The notes below the pieces were generated by a model. It had not been told where the DNA came from. It saw only the letters and a list, made by a program, of their open reading frames with translations, and did not search any database. A stretch of DNA of 64,000 nucleotides from Mycobacterium decipiens (GTDB lineage Bacteria > Actinomycetota > Actinomycetes > Mycobacteriales > Mycobacteriaceae): contig NZ_OY970459.1 in NCBI RefSeq assembly GCF_963853665.1, positions 2,604,001 through 2,668,000 on the forward strand, read 5' to 3'. The position numbers and the translations under genes are program-made. This document shows, in pieces, positions 1 through 11,985 of this stretch. The first letter of the stretch is position 1. Each line of letters begins with the position of its first letter.

Positions 1-1461
1 CGGACCCAGGTAACTGGTTATCAGTTCCTTGCGCGTCGAACCGCAATGGCGTTGACCCGCTGGCGGGTGCGGATGGAGATCGAACCTGGGCGGCGTCAGA
101 CGTTGGCGGTGGTGGCGTCGGTGTCGGCAGCGTTGGTGATCTGCCTGGGGGCGCTGTTGTGGTCATTTATTAGCCCGTCCGGCCAGTTGAATGAGTCGCC
201 GATCATTGCGGACCGCGATTCCGGCGCGCTCTACGTCCGCGTCGGTGACCGGTTGTATCCAGCGCTGAATTTGGCATCGGCACGGCTGATCACTGGGCGG
301 CCGGATAACCCGCACCTGGTTCGGTCGAGCCAGATCTCCACCATGCCGCGCGGACCATTGGTGGGTATCCCGGGTGCGCCGTCATCGTTCTCGCCGAAGA
401 ATCCGCCTGCGTCGTCGTGGCTGGTATGCGACACCGTAGCGACCTCGTCCAGCATCGGCGCGCCACAAGGCGTTACGGTCACCGTCATAGACGGGACCCC
501 AGACCTTACCGGCCACCGGCAGCTACTGACTGGATCGGACGCGGTGGTGTTGCGCTACGGCGGTGATGCGTGGGTCATCCGGGAGGGGCGTCGGTCACGA
601 ATCGAGCCGATGAACCGGGCGGTGTTGTTGCCGTTGGGGTTGACGCCGGAGCAGGTCAGTCAGGCGCGGCCGATGAGCCGGGCGCTATTCGACGCTTTGC
701 CGGTGGGGCCCGAACTGTTGGTGCCGGACGTGCCGGACGCGGGTGCTCCGGCGACATTCCCGGGTGCTCCCGGACCGGTCGGGACGGTAATCGTGACACC
801 GCAAATCAGTGGGCCGCAGCAGTATTCGCTGGTTTTGAGCGACGGGGTGCAAACGCTCCCGCCGTTGGTGGCCCAGATCATGCAGAACGCCGGTTCGGGT
901 AGCACCAAACCGGTGACGGTGGAACCCTCGACGTTGGCCAAGATGCCGGTGGTCAGACGGCTGGATCTGTCCGCCTATCCCGACAACCCGTTGGAAGTGG
1001 TCGACATCCGTGAGCACCCGTCGACCTGCTGGTGGTGGGAGCGGACGGCCGGTGAGAACCGGGCCCGGGTGCAGGTGGTGTCCGGACCTACCATTCCGGT
1101 CGCGGCGAATGAGATGAACAAAGTGGTGTCGCTGGTCAAAGCCGACACGACGGGCCGCGAAGCCGATCAGGTCTACTTCGGCCCCGATTACGCGAACTTC
1201 GTGGCCGTCACCGGCAATAATCCGGCGGCCCAAACTACCGAATCGTTGTGGTGGTTGACCGATGCGGGCGCGCGGTTCGGAGTGGAAGACAGCAAGGAAG
1301 CGCGTGAGGCGTTGGGGTTGACGTTGTCGCCGAGCCCGGCGCCGTGGGTCGCGCTGCGGTTGCTGCCACAAGGCCCCACGCTGTCACGAGCGGACGCGTT
1401 GGTGGAGCACGACACGCTCCCGATGGACATGACCCCGTCAGAGTTGGTGGTACCGAGATGA
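1..1461 (+). CDS. eccB5: ESX-5 membrane component EccB5 (5' partial)
   Basis: EccB5 is a structural subunit of the ESX-5 inner-membrane complex with a large periplasmic domain. The reading frame is open from base 1 (R-T-Q-V-T-G-Y-Q-F), so the start codon lies upstream of the window; an internal ATG at 46 is not the true start. The visible product is 486 residues and about 20 appear to be missing compared with the H37Rv protein as remembered. A single hydrophobic helix is encoded at about 97-170, followed by the periplasmic repeat domain, which contains cysteines in CDTVA and STCWWW. The gene ends in an ATGA overlap with eccC5, so the two are translationally coupled. Assignment is firm from sequence recognition and synteny. 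Confidence 0.95.
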   Translation, partial: RTQVTGYQFLARRTAMALTRWRVRMEIEPGRRQTLAVVASVSAALVICLGALLWSFISPSGQLNESPIIADRDSGALYVRVGDRLYPALNLASARLITGRPDNPHLVRSSQISTMPRGPLVGIPGAPSSFSPKNPPASSWLVCDTVATSSSIGAPQGVTVTVIDGTPDLTGHRQLLTGSDAVVLRYGGDAWVIREGRRSRIEPMNRAVLLPLGLTPEQVSQARPMSRALFDALPVGPELLVPDVPDAGAPATFPGAPGPVGTVIVTPQISGPQQYSLVLSDGVQTLPPLVAQIMQNAGSGSTKPVTVEPSTLAKMPVVRRLDLSAYPDNPLEVVDIREHPSTCWWWERTAGENRARVQVVSGPTIPVAANEMNKVVSLVKADTTGREADQVYFGPDYANFVAVTGNNPAAQTTESLWWLTDAGARFGVEDSKEAREALGLTLSPSPAPWVALRLLPQGPTLSRADALVEHDTLPMDMTPSELVVPR

Positions 1462-4400
1462 AACGTGGTTTTGCGCGGCCGACGCCGGAGAAGCCTCCGG
1501 TCATCAAGCCCGAGAACATCGTCCTGCCGACACCGCTGAGCATTCCCCCGCCGGAGGGCAAGCCCTGGTGGCTGATTGTGGTTGGCGTCGTGGTGGTCGG
1601 CCTGCTGGGCGGCATGGTGGCCATGGTCTTCGCCAGCGGTTCGCACGTGTTCGGTGGTGTCGGCTCGATCTTCCCCCTCTTCATGATGGTGGGGATCATG
1701 ATGATGATGTTCCGCGGCATGGGCGGCGGCCAACAGCAGATGAGCCGGCCGAAATTGGATGCCATGCGCGCCCAGTTCATGCTGATGCTGGACATGCTGC
1801 GCGAGACGGCCCAGGAGTCGGCCGACAGCATGGACGCCAACTACCGGTGGTTCCACCCAGCGCCCAGCACGCTGGCGGCCGCCGTGGGATCGCCCAGGAT
1901 GTGGGAGCGCAAGCCCGATGGCAAGGACCTCAACTTCGGGGTGGTCCGTGTCGGGGTGGGAATGACGCGTCCCGAGGTGACCTGGGGCGAGCCGCAGAAC
2001 ATGCCGACCGACATCGAGTTGGAGCCGGTGACGGGTAAGGCGTTGCAGGAATTCGGGCGCTACCAAAGCGTCGTGTACAACTTGCCGAAAATGGTTTCCC
2101 TGCTGGTCGAACCCTGGTATGCGCTGGTAGGGGAGCGCGAGCAGGCCCTGGGACTGATGCGGGCCATCGTCTGCCAGCTGGCGTTCTCCCACGGGCCTGA
2201 CCATGTGCAGATGATCGTTGTCAGTTCCGATTTGGACCAATGGGACTGGGTGAAGTGGCTCCCGCATTTCGGTGATTCGCGGCGTCACGACGCCGCGGGT
2301 AATGCGCGGATGGTCTACAGCTCGGTTCGGGAGTTCGCCGCGGAGCAGGCCGAACTATTTGCGGGCCGTGGTTCTTTCACGCCTCGGCACGCCAGTTCGT
2401 CGGCGCAGACCCCGACCCCGCACCATGTGATCATCGCCGACGTCGACGATCCGCAATGGGAGTACGTGATCAGTGCCGAAGGCGTCGACGGGGTGACCTT
2501 CTTCGATCTGACCGGCACTTCGATGTGGACAGACGTTCCGGAGCGCAAGTTGCAGTTCGACAAGACCGGCGTGATCGAGGCACTGCCCCGCGACCGCGAC
2601 ACCTGGATGGTGATCGACGACAAGGCTTGGTTCTTCGCACTTACCGACCAACTCAGCATCGCCGAGGCGGAAGAGTTCGCGCAGAAGCTTGCGCAGTGGC
2701 GGCTCGCCGAGGCCTACGAAGAGATCGGCCAGCGGGTGGCCCACATTGGCGCCCGAGACATCTTGTCCTACTACGGGATTGACGAACCGGCCGCTATCGA
2801 CTTCGACGCGCTATGGGGTAACCGCACCGACGCGATGGGTCGGTCACGGTTGCGCGCGCCGTTCGGTATTCGCTCCGACAACGGCGAACTGCTGTTCTTG
2901 GATATGAAGTCGCTTGACGAAGGCGGCGACGGCCCGCACGGGGTCATGTCGGGGACAACGGGTTCGGGTAAATCCACGCTGGTGCGAACCGTAATCGAAT
3001 CGCTGATGCTCGGTCATCCGCCGGAGGAGTTGCAGTTCGTCCTGGCTGACCTCAAGGGTGGGTCGGCGGTTAAGCCGTTCGCCGGGGTGCCGCACGTGTC
3101 GCGCATCATCACCGACCTCGAAGAAGACCAAGCGCTGATGGAACGCTTTCTGGACGCGCTGTGGGGCGAGATCGCGCGCCGCAAGGCGATCTGCGACAGC
3201 GCCGGTGTCGATGACGCCAAAGAGTACAACTCGGTGCGTACCAGGATGCGGGCACGGGGTCAGGACATGGCGCCGCTGCCGATGCTCGTGGTGGTCATCG
3301 ATGAGTTCTACGAATGGTTCCGCATCATGCCGACGGCGGTTGACGTGCTCGACTCGATCGGCCGGCAGGGCCGCGCCTATTGGATCCATCTGATGATGGC
3401 ATCGCAGACCATTGAGAGCCGGGCGGAAAAGCTCATGGAGAACATGGGTTACCGCTTGGTGCTGAAAGCGCGTACCGCGGGAGCGGCGCAGGCGGCCGGG
3501 GTGCCGAACGCGGTAAATCTGCCGGCGCAGGCCGGTCTGGGTTACTTCCGCAAGAGTCTCGAGGACATCATCCGATTCCAGGCTGAGTTCCTGTGGCGGG
3601 ACTACTTCCAACGCGGCGTCACCATCGACGGCGAGGAAGCGCCCGCATTGGTACACAGCATCGATTACATTCGCCCGCAGCTGTTTACCAACTCGTTCAC
3701 ACCTCTCGAGGTGAGCGTGGGGGGCCCCGATATCGAGCCGGTGGTCGCCGAGACGAACGGTGAGGTGCTCGACGCGGACCGTGTTGAAGGCGAGGACGAG
3801 GACGAAGAAGGGGTCCGTACCCCGAAGGTCGGGACGGTGATCATCGACCAGCTGCGCAAGATTAAGTTCGAGCCGTACCGGCTCTGGCAACCGCCGCTGA
3901 CCCAACCTGTCGCCATCGACGAACTGGTCAACCGGTTCCTGGGCCGCCCCTGGCAGAAGGAATATGGCTCGGCGCAGAATCTCGTGTTCCCGATCGGGAT
4001 AATCGACCGCCCCTACAAGCATGACCAGCCGCCGTGGACGGTCAACACCGCCGGGCCCGGGGCCAACGTGCTGATCCTGGGCGCCGGCGGTTCGGGTAAG
4101 ACCACTGCGCTACAGACGTTGATCTGCTCGGCGGCACTGACGCACACCCCGGAGCAGGTTCAGTTCTACTGCCTGGCCTACAGCAGCACCGCGCTGACCA
4201 CGGTTTCCCACTTCCCCCACGTGGGCGAGGTGGCCGGTCCCACCGACCCGTACGGTGTGCGTCGGACGGTGGCCGAGTTGCTGGCCCTGGTGCGCGAGCG
4301 CAAACGTAGCTTCCTGGAGTTCGGCATCGCGTCGATGGAGATGTTCCGGCGCCGCAAGTTCGGCGGGGAGGCCGGACCGGTACCCAACGACGGCTTCGGT

Positions 4401-5630
4401 GATGTCTACCTGGTAATCGACAACTACCGGGCGCTGGCCGAGGAAAACGAGGTGCTGATCGAGCAGGTGAACGTGATCATCAACCAGGGTCCCTCGTTCG
4501 GGGTGCACGTGGTGGTCACAGCCGATCGCGAATCGGAGCTGCGGCCGCCGGTGCGCAGCGGTTTCGGATCCCGTGTCGAGCTGCGGTTGGCCGCGGTCGA
4601 GGACGCCAAGCTGGTGCGTTCCCGCTTCGCCAAGGACGTTCCGGTCAAGCCGGGGCGCGGAATGGTTGCGGTCAACTACGTCCGACTGGACAGCGACCCG
4701 CAGGCCGGCCTACACACCCTGGTGGCTCGGCCGGCGCTGGGCAGCACGCCCGACAACGTCTTCGAGTGCGACAGCGTGGTTGCCGCGGTCAGCCGGCTCA
4801 CGAGCGCCCAGGCTCCCCCGGTGCGTCGGTTGCCGGCGCGGTTCGGTGTGGAACAGGTGCGGGAGCTGGCCGCCCGGGACACCCGCCATGGCGTTGGCGG
4901 TGGCGGAATCGCCTGGGCGATATCGGAATTGGATCTGCAGCCGGTCTACCTGAACTTCGCCGAGAACTCGCACCTGATGGTGACGGGTCGACGCGAATGT
5001 GGGCGCACCACGACACTGGCCACCATCATGTCCGAAATCGGACGGCTCTACGCGCCGGGCGCCACCAGCGCACCGCCGCCGCCCCCCGGGCGGCCCTCCG
5101 CGCAGGTATGGCTGGTAGACCCGCGTCGTCAGCTGCTGACCACGCTCGGTTCGGAATACGTGGAGAAGTTCGCCTACAACCTCGACGGGGTGGTGGCGAT
5201 GATGGGTGAGCTCGCGGCGGCCTTGGCCGGTCGTGAGCCTCCGCCCGGTTTGTCCGCCGAAGAGTTGTTGTCGCGGTCGTGGTGGAGCGGTCCGGAAATC
5301 TTCCTGATCGTCGACGACATTCAGCAGTTGCCACCGGGCTTTGATTCGCCGTTGCACAAGGCTGTTCCGTTTGTGAACCGGGCCGCCGATGTCGGCTTGC
5401 ATGTGATCGTCACGCGCACCTTCGGTGGCTGGTCGTCAGCCGGCAGCGACCCGATGTTGCGAGCACTGCATCAGGCCAATGCGCCACTGCTGGTGATGGA
5501 CGCTGACCCCGACGAGGGCTTCATTCGCGGCAAGATGAAGGGTGGCCCGCTGCCCCGCGGCCGGGGCCTGTTGATGGCCGAAGACACCGGTGTGTTCGTC
5601 CAGGTGGCAGCGACCGAGGTGCGCCGATGA
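1458..5630 (+). CDS. eccC5: ESX-5 FtsK/SpoIIIE-type ATPase EccC5
   Basis: EccC5 is the motor ATPase of ESX-5 and recognises substrates at the inner membrane. The start is the ATG at 1458, which overlaps the eccB5 stop as ATGA and gives 1390 residues; a longer frame from 1344 lies inside eccB5 and is rejected. Two membrane helices lie near residues 37-90, with a methionine-rich stretch after them. Three ATPase modules follow. The first has Walker A GTTGSGKST with Lys at about 505 and a DEF-type Walker B (VVVIDEF). The second has GAGGSGKTT with Lys at about 881. The third has GRRECGRTT, with Arg at about 1183 in the Walker lysine position. It stops 3 bp from the convergent cyp143 stop. Here the protein is one uninterrupted frame. 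Confidence 0.97.
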   Translation: MKRGFARPTPEKPPVIKPENIVLPTPLSIPPPEGKPWWLIVVGVVVVGLLGGMVAMVFASGSHVFGGVGSIFPLFMMVGIMMMMFRGMGGGQQQMSRPKLDAMRAQFMLMLDMLRETAQESADSMDANYRWFHPAPSTLAAAVGSPRMWERKPDGKDLNFGVVRVGVGMTRPEVTWGEPQNMPTDIELEPVTGKALQEFGRYQSVVYNLPKMVSLLVEPWYALVGEREQALGLMRAIVCQLAFSHGPDHVQMIVVSSDLDQWDWVKWLPHFGDSRRHDAAGNARMVYSSVREFAAEQAELFAGRGSFTPRHASSSAQTPTPHHVIIADVDDPQWEYVISAEGVDGVTFFDLTGTSMWTDVPERKLQFDKTGVIEALPRDRDTWMVIDDKAWFFALTDQLSIAEAEEFAQKLAQWRLAEAYEEIGQRVAHIGARDILSYYGIDEPAAIDFDALWGNRTDAMGRSRLRAPFGIRSDNGELLFLDMKSLDEGGDGPHGVMSGTTGSGKSTLVRTVIESLMLGHPPEELQFVLADLKGGSAVKPFAGVPHVSRIITDLEEDQALMERFLDALWGEIARRKAICDSAGVDDAKEYNSVRTRMRARGQDMAPLPMLVVVIDEFYEWFRIMPTAVDVLDSIGRQGRAYWIHLMMASQTIESRAEKLMENMGYRLVLKARTAGAAQAAGVPNAVNLPAQAGLGYFRKSLEDIIRFQAEFLWRDYFQRGVTIDGEEAPALVHSIDYIRPQLFTNSFTPLEVSVGGPDIEPVVAETNGEVLDADRVEGEDEDEEGVRTPKVGTVIIDQLRKIKFEPYRLWQPPLTQPVAIDELVNRFLGRPWQKEYGSAQNLVFPIGIIDRPYKHDQPPWTVNTAGPGANVLILGAGGSGKTTALQTLICSAALTHTPEQVQFYCLAYSSTALTTVSHFPHVGEVAGPTDPYGVRRTVAELLALVRERKRSFLEFGIASMEMFRRRKFGGEAGPVPNDGFGDVYLVIDNYRALAEENEVLIEQVNVIINQGPSFGVHVVVTADRESELRPPVRSGFGSRVELRLAAVEDAKLVRSRFAKDVPVKPGRGMVAVNYVRLDSDPQAGLHTLVARPALGSTPDNVFECDSVVAAVSRLTSAQAPPVRRLPARFGVEQVRELAARDTRHGVGGGGIAWAISELDLQPVYLNFAENSHLMVTGRRECGRTTTLATIMSEIGRLYAPGATSAPPPPPGRPSAQVWLVDPRRQLLTTLGSEYVEKFAYNLDGVVAMMGELAAALAGREPPPGLSAEELLSRSWWSGPEIFLIVDDIQQLPPGFDSPLHKAVPFVNRAADVGLHVIVTRTFGGWSSAGSDPMLRALHQANAPLLVMDADPDEGFIRGKMKGGPLPRGRGLLMAEDTGVFVQVAATEVRR

Positions 5631-5633
5631 CAT

Positions 5634-6842
<1,209 letters not shown>

Positions 6843-6920
6843 TTATCGCAGGTCGCCGCCGGGGTCAAGTCGTGTTGACACAGCCAATATCGCACGCGCG
6901 GCAAACACCCACCAATCTGA

Positions 6921-7211
<291 letters not shown>

Positions 7212-7684
7212 TGAGGACTGACGAAGCCGGCGATCCGATAGCCATTGCGATGGTTGGTGTTTGTGCAGGTGGCGGGTATAGCAGCCGGACCGCAAAATAG
7301 ATGCTGGCTTAACAACGGTTTACGGGGAATGAATAGTTGGCGTCATCGGCGCTGGAGGCCCGTCGCGCAATCTAATGTGTTTTCTATGCAACGGTTGCGC
7401 AGCGAGGCCGTTATCGACAGGCGGTGGTACGCTCGGCGCTTTTTCCGATGCCGAGAGCGCGTCTCGTTGCAAACCCTTACACCCTGAAGTGGCCTTGGCG
7501 GTCGCCGTAGATCCGGTGTGGGCCCGACGATCGGGGTGAGGGGCGGAGCGATGAACACGGACAGCAACGTCGCTGCACCGCGAATCGACTCCGGTCGGCT
7601 GGTCTGGGTCCGAACCCGGCGCTTGGGGGACCCGCTTTTGAGGTGAGGTGCCGACGCGATCGCGGACGGTTAGGGAGGACTGAG
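7212..7684 (+). other. long intergenic leader before PPE25
   Basis: About 470 bases with no convincing gene. Short frames exist on both strands but none has a ribosome binding site plus family resemblance. It must carry the promoter of the PPE25-PE18-PPE26 cluster. An AGGGAGG ribosome binding site at about 7672-7678 precedes the TTG start of PPE25. No riboswitch fold was recognised. Confidence 0.5.
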
Positions 7685-8863
7685 TTGGACTTCGGGGCGC
7701 TACCGCCGGAGATCAATTCGGGCCGTATGTATAGCGGTCCGGGATCGGGACCCATACTGGCGGCCGCGACAGCCTGGGACGAAGTGGCGGCCGAGTTGGG
7801 GTTGGCCGCAACCGGCTATGCATCGGTGATTGCTGAGCTGACGAACTCGCCGTGGGTCGGTCCGGCGTCGGTGTCGATGGTGGCGGCAGCCACGCCGTAC
7901 GTGATCTGGCTGAGTGAAGCCGCCGCCCGGGCGGAACACGCTTCTATACAGGCCAGGGCGGCCGCCGCGGCCTATGAGGCCGCATTCCTAATGACGGTGC
8001 CCCCACCGGCGATCACGGCCAACCGGGCTATGTTGACGACGCTGATCGCGACCAATTTCTTCGGTCAGAACTCCGCGGCGATCGCGGCCGCCGAGGCGCA
8101 GTACGCGGAAATGTGGGCCCAGGACGCCGTCGCCATGTACGGCTATGCCGACGCCTCGGCGACCGCATCGCAGCTGACTCCGTTCGCGACGCCGCCGAAG
8201 ACCACCAACTCCGCCGGAGTGGCCGCCCAGGCAGCAGCGGTCGCCAAGGCCGCAGCCATTCCCGCAACGACCTTCGCGGCCGCAGTGTCGGGGACGGACT
8301 CGGAGCTGATCACCTCGGGTGCGATACCCCAACTGCTGCAAAAACTTTCGTCGGCGGCCTGGGTCAGCTGGCTCAATCCCAACGATTGGTGGATCGTGCA
8401 GTTGCTGGGCTCGATTACCCCCGCGGAACGCACGACAATCGTTCGATTATTGGGTCAATCGTACTTCGCGATGGGTATTGCGCAGTTCTTCTCCTCCATT
8501 GCGCAGCAGCTCACCATCGGTCCCGGAGGCACAACAGCCGGCGCGGGCGGAGCCTGGTACCCGACGCCGCAATTTGGCGGGCTGGGTGCCGGTGTGGGCC
8601 GAGCGGCGGCCTCGGCGAGTTTGGCGCATGCCAACAAGATCGGGGCGCTATCGGTGCCGCCAAGCTGGGTCAAATCGCCTGCTCTAGCCGAGCGGCCTGT
8701 CGCACACCTGATGAGCGCAAACCTCAACACGTCGTCACACGAACCGCATAGCCTGCTGCGCGGACTGCCGCTGGGGTCGAGGATGGGCCGACGTGCCGGC
8801 GCTTTTGCACACCGATATGGGTTCCGCCACAGCGTCGTTGCCCGCCCACCGTCCGCGGGGTAA
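7685..8863 (+). CDS. PPE25: PPE family protein PPE25 (PPE-SVP subgroup)
   Basis: ESX-5 substrate of the PPE family, 392 residues. The N-terminal domain begins [15 protein letters not shown], with a WVGPAS helix-turn WxG motif and the conserved AEMWAQD segment. The C-terminal half contains GALSVPPSW, which defines the SVP subgroup, and ends in RPPSAG. The start is a TTG at 7685, seven bases after AGGGAGG; no ATG encodes the PPE N-terminus. The middle of the protein (the [14 protein letters not shown] region) is longer than in the H37Rv version as remembered. PPE25 has been linked to nutrient uptake in M. tuberculosis; that function is inferred here, not visible. Confidence 0.93.
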   Translation: MDFGALPPEINSGRMYSGPGSGPILAAATAWDEVAAELGLAATGYASVIAELTNSPWVGPASVSMVAAATPYVIWLSEAAARAEHASIQARAAAAAYEAAFLMTVPPPAITANRAMLTTLIATNFFGQNSAAIAAAEAQYAEMWAQDAVAMYGYADASATASQLTPFATPPKTTNSAGVAAQAAAVAKAAAIPATTFAAAVSGTDSELITSGAIPQLLQKLSSAAWVSWLNPNDWWIVQLLGSITPAERTTIVRLLGQSYFAMGIAQFFSSIAQQLTIGPGGTTAGAGGAWYPTPQFGGLGAGVGRAAASASLAHANKIGALSVPPSWVKSPALAERPVAHLMSANLNTSSHEPHSLLRGLPLGSRMGRRAGAFAHRYGFRHSVVARPPSAG

Positions 8864-8956
8864 CGCCATGAACCCAATTGTCGTCCACCCAAGATCATCA
8901 AGAAAACAATGCTCCCAAAGGCTTGTGCACCCGAAGGCAACTAAGAAGGAGATCAC

Positions 8957-9256
8957 ATGTCGTTTGTGACAACGCAACCGGAATCACTGGCGGCGGCGGC
9001 CGGCACTCTGCAGGGGATCGGATCTGCATTGACCGCCCAAAATGCGGCCGCGGCGACTCCCACGACGGGGGTGGTTCCGGCGGCGGCCGATGAGGTGTCG
9101 GCGTTAACGGCAGCCCAATTTGTGGCGCACGCTCAGATTTATCAGGCCGTCGCCACCCAGGCTGCACATATTCACGAAATGTTCGTCAGCACCCTGACCA
9201 TGAGCTCGGGATCGTATGCTGCTACCGAGGCCGCCAACGCGGCTGCGGCCGGCTAA
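8957..9256 (+). CDS. PE18: PE family protein PE18
   Basis: A 99-residue PE protein of two antiparallel helices that dimerises with a PPE partner for export by ESX-5. It begins MSFVTTQPESLAAAA and carries the YxxxE export motif (YAATE) close to the C-terminus. AAGGAG lies about 8 bases before the ATG. PPE26 starts 12 bases after the stop, so PE18-PPE26 are co-transcribed and probably form the secreted heterodimer. It is nearly identical to PE19 at 12324, pointing to a duplication of the PE unit within the locus. Confidence 0.96.
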   Translation: MSFVTTQPESLAAAAGTLQGIGSALTAQNAAAATPTTGVVPAAADEVSALTAAQFVAHAQIYQAVATQAAHIHEMFVSTLTMSSGSYAATEAANAAAAG

Positions 9257-9268
9257 GGGGTCACTGCA

Positions 9269-10456
9269 ATGGACTTTGGGGCGTTTCCGCCGGAGATCAA
9301 TTCGACGCGGATGTATGCGGGTCCGGGGTCGGAGTCATTATCCGCTGCGGCCTCAGCCTGGAATGCGTTGGCCGCGGAGCTAGGTTCGGCGGCGACCGGG
9401 TATGAGACGGTGATTATGGCGCTCAGCGGCGAGGGGTGGCTGGGTCCCGCGTCGGCGGCGATGGCCGCGGCGGTTGCGCCCTATGCTTCATGGATGGGTG
9501 CTGCCGCGGTGCAGGCCGAGCAGGCGGCCGCGCAGGCCAGAGCCGCCGCGGCCGCTTTTGAGGCGGCGTTTGCCGCGGTGGTGCCCCCGCCGTTGATCGC
9601 GGCCAACCGGGCCGAGCTTCAGCAGTTGGTCTCGACGAACGCTTTTGGTCAAAACACCTCCGCGATTGCGGCTGCCGAGGCCCAGTACGGCGAGATGTGG
9701 GCCCAAGACTCCGCGGCGATGTACGCCTATGCGGGTAGCTCGGCGAGCGCGTCGGCGGTCACGCCGTTTTCCCCGCCGCCGGAGATCGCCAACCCGAGCG
9801 CTCAGGCTACCCAGGCCTCGGCCGTGGCCACCGCCGTTGGCACCGCGGCCGGCACCGCCCAGTCGACGCTGACGGAGATGATTACCGGGCTGCCCACGGC
9901 GTTGCAAAGCCTCACCTCACCCCTGTTGCAAAACGGTCCGCTGTCGTGGTTGTGGCAGATCCTGTTCGGATCGCCCACCTTCCCAACATCGCTGGCGGGG
10001 CTGCTGACCGCCCTGCAGCCCTATGCCAGCTTCTTCTATAACACCGAGGGTCTGCCGTACTTCAGCATCGGCATGGGCAACAACTTTATTCAGTCAGCCA
10101 AGACGCTGGGACTGCTCGGAACGGCGGCGCCGGCCGCTGCCGCGGCCGCCGGGGATGCCGCCAAGGGTTTGCCCGGCCTGGGCGGGATGCTCGGTGGTGG
10201 GCCGGTGTCGGCGGGTCTGGGTAGTGCGGCTTCGGTCGGGAAGTTGTCGGTGCCTCCGGTGTGGGGTGGATCGCTGCCCGGGGCGGTGACTCCGGGGGCT
10301 GCTCCGCTGCCGGTGAGTACAGTCAGCGCCGCCCCTGAGGCGGCGCCGGGAAGCCTGCTGGGCGGCCTTCCGCTGGCCGGCGCGGGTGGGGCCGGTGCGG
10401 GTCCTCGCTACGGATTCCGCCCCACGGTCATGGCCCGCCCACCCTTTGCCGGATAG
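9269..10456 (+). CDS. PPE26: PPE family protein PPE26 (PPE-SVP subgroup)
   Basis: ESX-5 substrate of 395 residues. N-terminal PPE domain ([31 protein letters not shown]) followed by an alanine/glycine-rich C-terminal half with KLSVPPVW, the SVP signature. It ends in RPPFAG. It follows PE18 by 12 bases, the classical PE-PPE pair arrangement. Conserved with the M. tuberculosis gene in the N-terminal domain and more divergent in the C-terminal half. Confidence 0.95.
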   Translation: MDFGAFPPEINSTRMYAGPGSESLSAAASAWNALAAELGSAATGYETVIMALSGEGWLGPASAAMAAAVAPYASWMGAAAVQAEQAAAQARAAAAAFEAAFAAVVPPPLIAANRAELQQLVSTNAFGQNTSAIAAAEAQYGEMWAQDSAAMYAYAGSSASASAVTPFSPPPEIANPSAQATQASAVATAVGTAAGTAQSTLTEMITGLPTALQSLTSPLLQNGPLSWLWQILFGSPTFPTSLAGLLTALQPYASFFYNTEGLPYFSIGMGNNFIQSAKTLGLLGTAAPAAAAAAGDAAKGLPGLGGMLGGGPVSAGLGSAASVGKLSVPPVWGGSLPGAVTPGAAPLPVSTVSAAPEAAPGSLLGGLPLAGAGGAGAGPRYGFRPTVMARPPFAG

Positions 10457-10858
10457 GCGGCATCACGCTAGCCGAACCACGCGGCGATTCCACGGGGTTG
10501 TCTGCGACGGGATTTTTATCGCAAGGCAGGGCTCGGCGGCCGGTCGTATGGGGTGCTACGCGTCGGCAGAGGAGCGTCGCCAGCACGGTCCTACCAAGCT
10601 GAGCACTGTATTCCTACGGATCGTGGTGCACGGCTGGCCCGATCGCGCGCGGTTGGCCGCGTCGTGCTTCGCCGTCGTCGCACCCAAGAGGGTGAGCGAC
10701 GGAACCGGACGGCGATTTAACCTCACAACCGAACACCGTGCTTGCGTTCGCGGATGCTCAAACACCCGGTGGATCATTCAGAGGAAACCCCCATGTTGTT
10801 CGGCGCTGGTCGGTCACGCTACGGCCGCGGCACGGGTTGAGCGTTGGCCGGGTTCGGA
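10457..10858 (+). other. PPE26-PPE27 intergenic region
   Basis: About 400 bases between PPE26 and the ATG of PPE27. An open frame crosses it (10386-10967) but overlaps the PPE26 end and the PPE27 start out of frame, so it is not considered a gene. No repeat, RNA fold or insertion sequence was recognised. Confidence 0.4.
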
Positions 10859-11985
10859 ATGGATTTCGCAATGCTGCCCCCGGAGATCAATTCCGGGCGC
10901 ATGTATGCCGGTCCGGGTCCGGGCCGATGCTGGCCGCCGCCGCGACCTGGGACGAGCTGGCTTCTGACTTGAGTTTCGCGGCAGCCGGATACGGACTCGC
11001 GCTGTCGGAACTGACAGGTTCTGTATGGATCGGTCCGGCCTCGGCGGCGATGGCGGCCGCGGTCACACCATATGTCACCTGGCTGATTTCGACGGCCGCG
11101 TTGGCTGAGCAAACCGCCAGCCAGGCCCGCGCGGCCGCGGCCGCCTATGAGGCCGCGTTCGCGATGACGGTGCCCCCGCCGGTGATCGCAGCCAACCGTG
11201 CTCTGCTGATGTCGCTGATAGCGACCAACTTCTGGGGTCAGAACACCCCGGCAATCGCGGTCGCCGAGGCGCACTACGCCCAGATGTGGGCCCAAGACGC
11301 CGGTGCGATGTACGGATACGCGGGCTCGTCAGCGACGGCCGCGCGGTTGACGGTATACACAGCGCCACCGCGGGGCCCCGATGCTGGCGGACTCAACCGG
11401 CGGGCTGCCGCCGTAGCGACACAGCTGATCTCGGCCGTGCCGCACGCACTCCAACAACTCTCGACAGCGTCGACGTCGTCGATTTCCTCCGGTTCAGCCC
11501 TCGGGTGGCTGCAGAACCTGTTGACCGAGCTGGGGGACCTGTCGACTGCTGAGCGGACGACTTTGACGCGCATCTGGGCGAACGGGTATTTCGTGCTCGG
11601 GATAGTTCAGTTTCTGAGCAGAATCGGCCAGCAGTTGACGTTCGGCCCCGGGGGAACGACCGCCGGGTCGGGCGGAGCCTGGTACCCAACGCCGCAATTT
11701 GCCGGGCCGGGCGGCGGCCGAGCAATGTCGGCGAGTTTGGCGCGGGCGGAGACGGTCGGATCGTTGTCGGTTCCGCCGAGCTGGGCCGCCGCGGCTCCGG
11801 CGCCCGCGGATCGGGCTGCGGCAGTCACGCCGGATTCCAACGCCACCGCGGCGCGTGCCAGCACGCCCGGAGGCCTACTTCGAGGTGTACCGCTGACGGG
11901 AGCCGGTCGCCGCGCGACTGGGGGCTTCGCTCATCGGTACGGCTTCCGGCATGGCGTGACAGCACGCCCTCCGTCGGCCGGATAG
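10859..11985 (+). pseudogene. PPE27: PPE27, interrupted by a one-base frameshift
   Basis: The expected start, ATG at 10859, encodes [20 protein letters not shown]. The frame is then lost between about 10917 and 10918: restoring one base between GG and TCC there yields [18 protein letters not shown] and joins the long frame that continues to the TAG at 11985. The corrected product would be about 375 residues, a PPE-SVP protein (WIGPAS, YAQMWAQD, GSLSVPPSW, RPPSAG). The C-terminal half closely resembles PPE25, so the two are paralogs. As written, translation from the ATG would stop early, and the downstream frame lacks a normal PPE N-terminus. Sequencing error is a real alternative to pseudogenisation. 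Confidence 0.8.

Noticed and set aside
1188..4022. Minus-strand frames of 366 and 392 codons opposite eccB5 and eccC5
   Set aside because: Rich in His, Arg and Gln as expected for the antisense of high-GC coding DNA, and fully overlapped by conserved genes.
10386..10967. 193-codon plus-strand frame between PPE26 and PPE27
   Set aside because: It begins inside PPE26 and ends inside PPE27 in other frames, with composition unlike a secreted or enzymatic protein.
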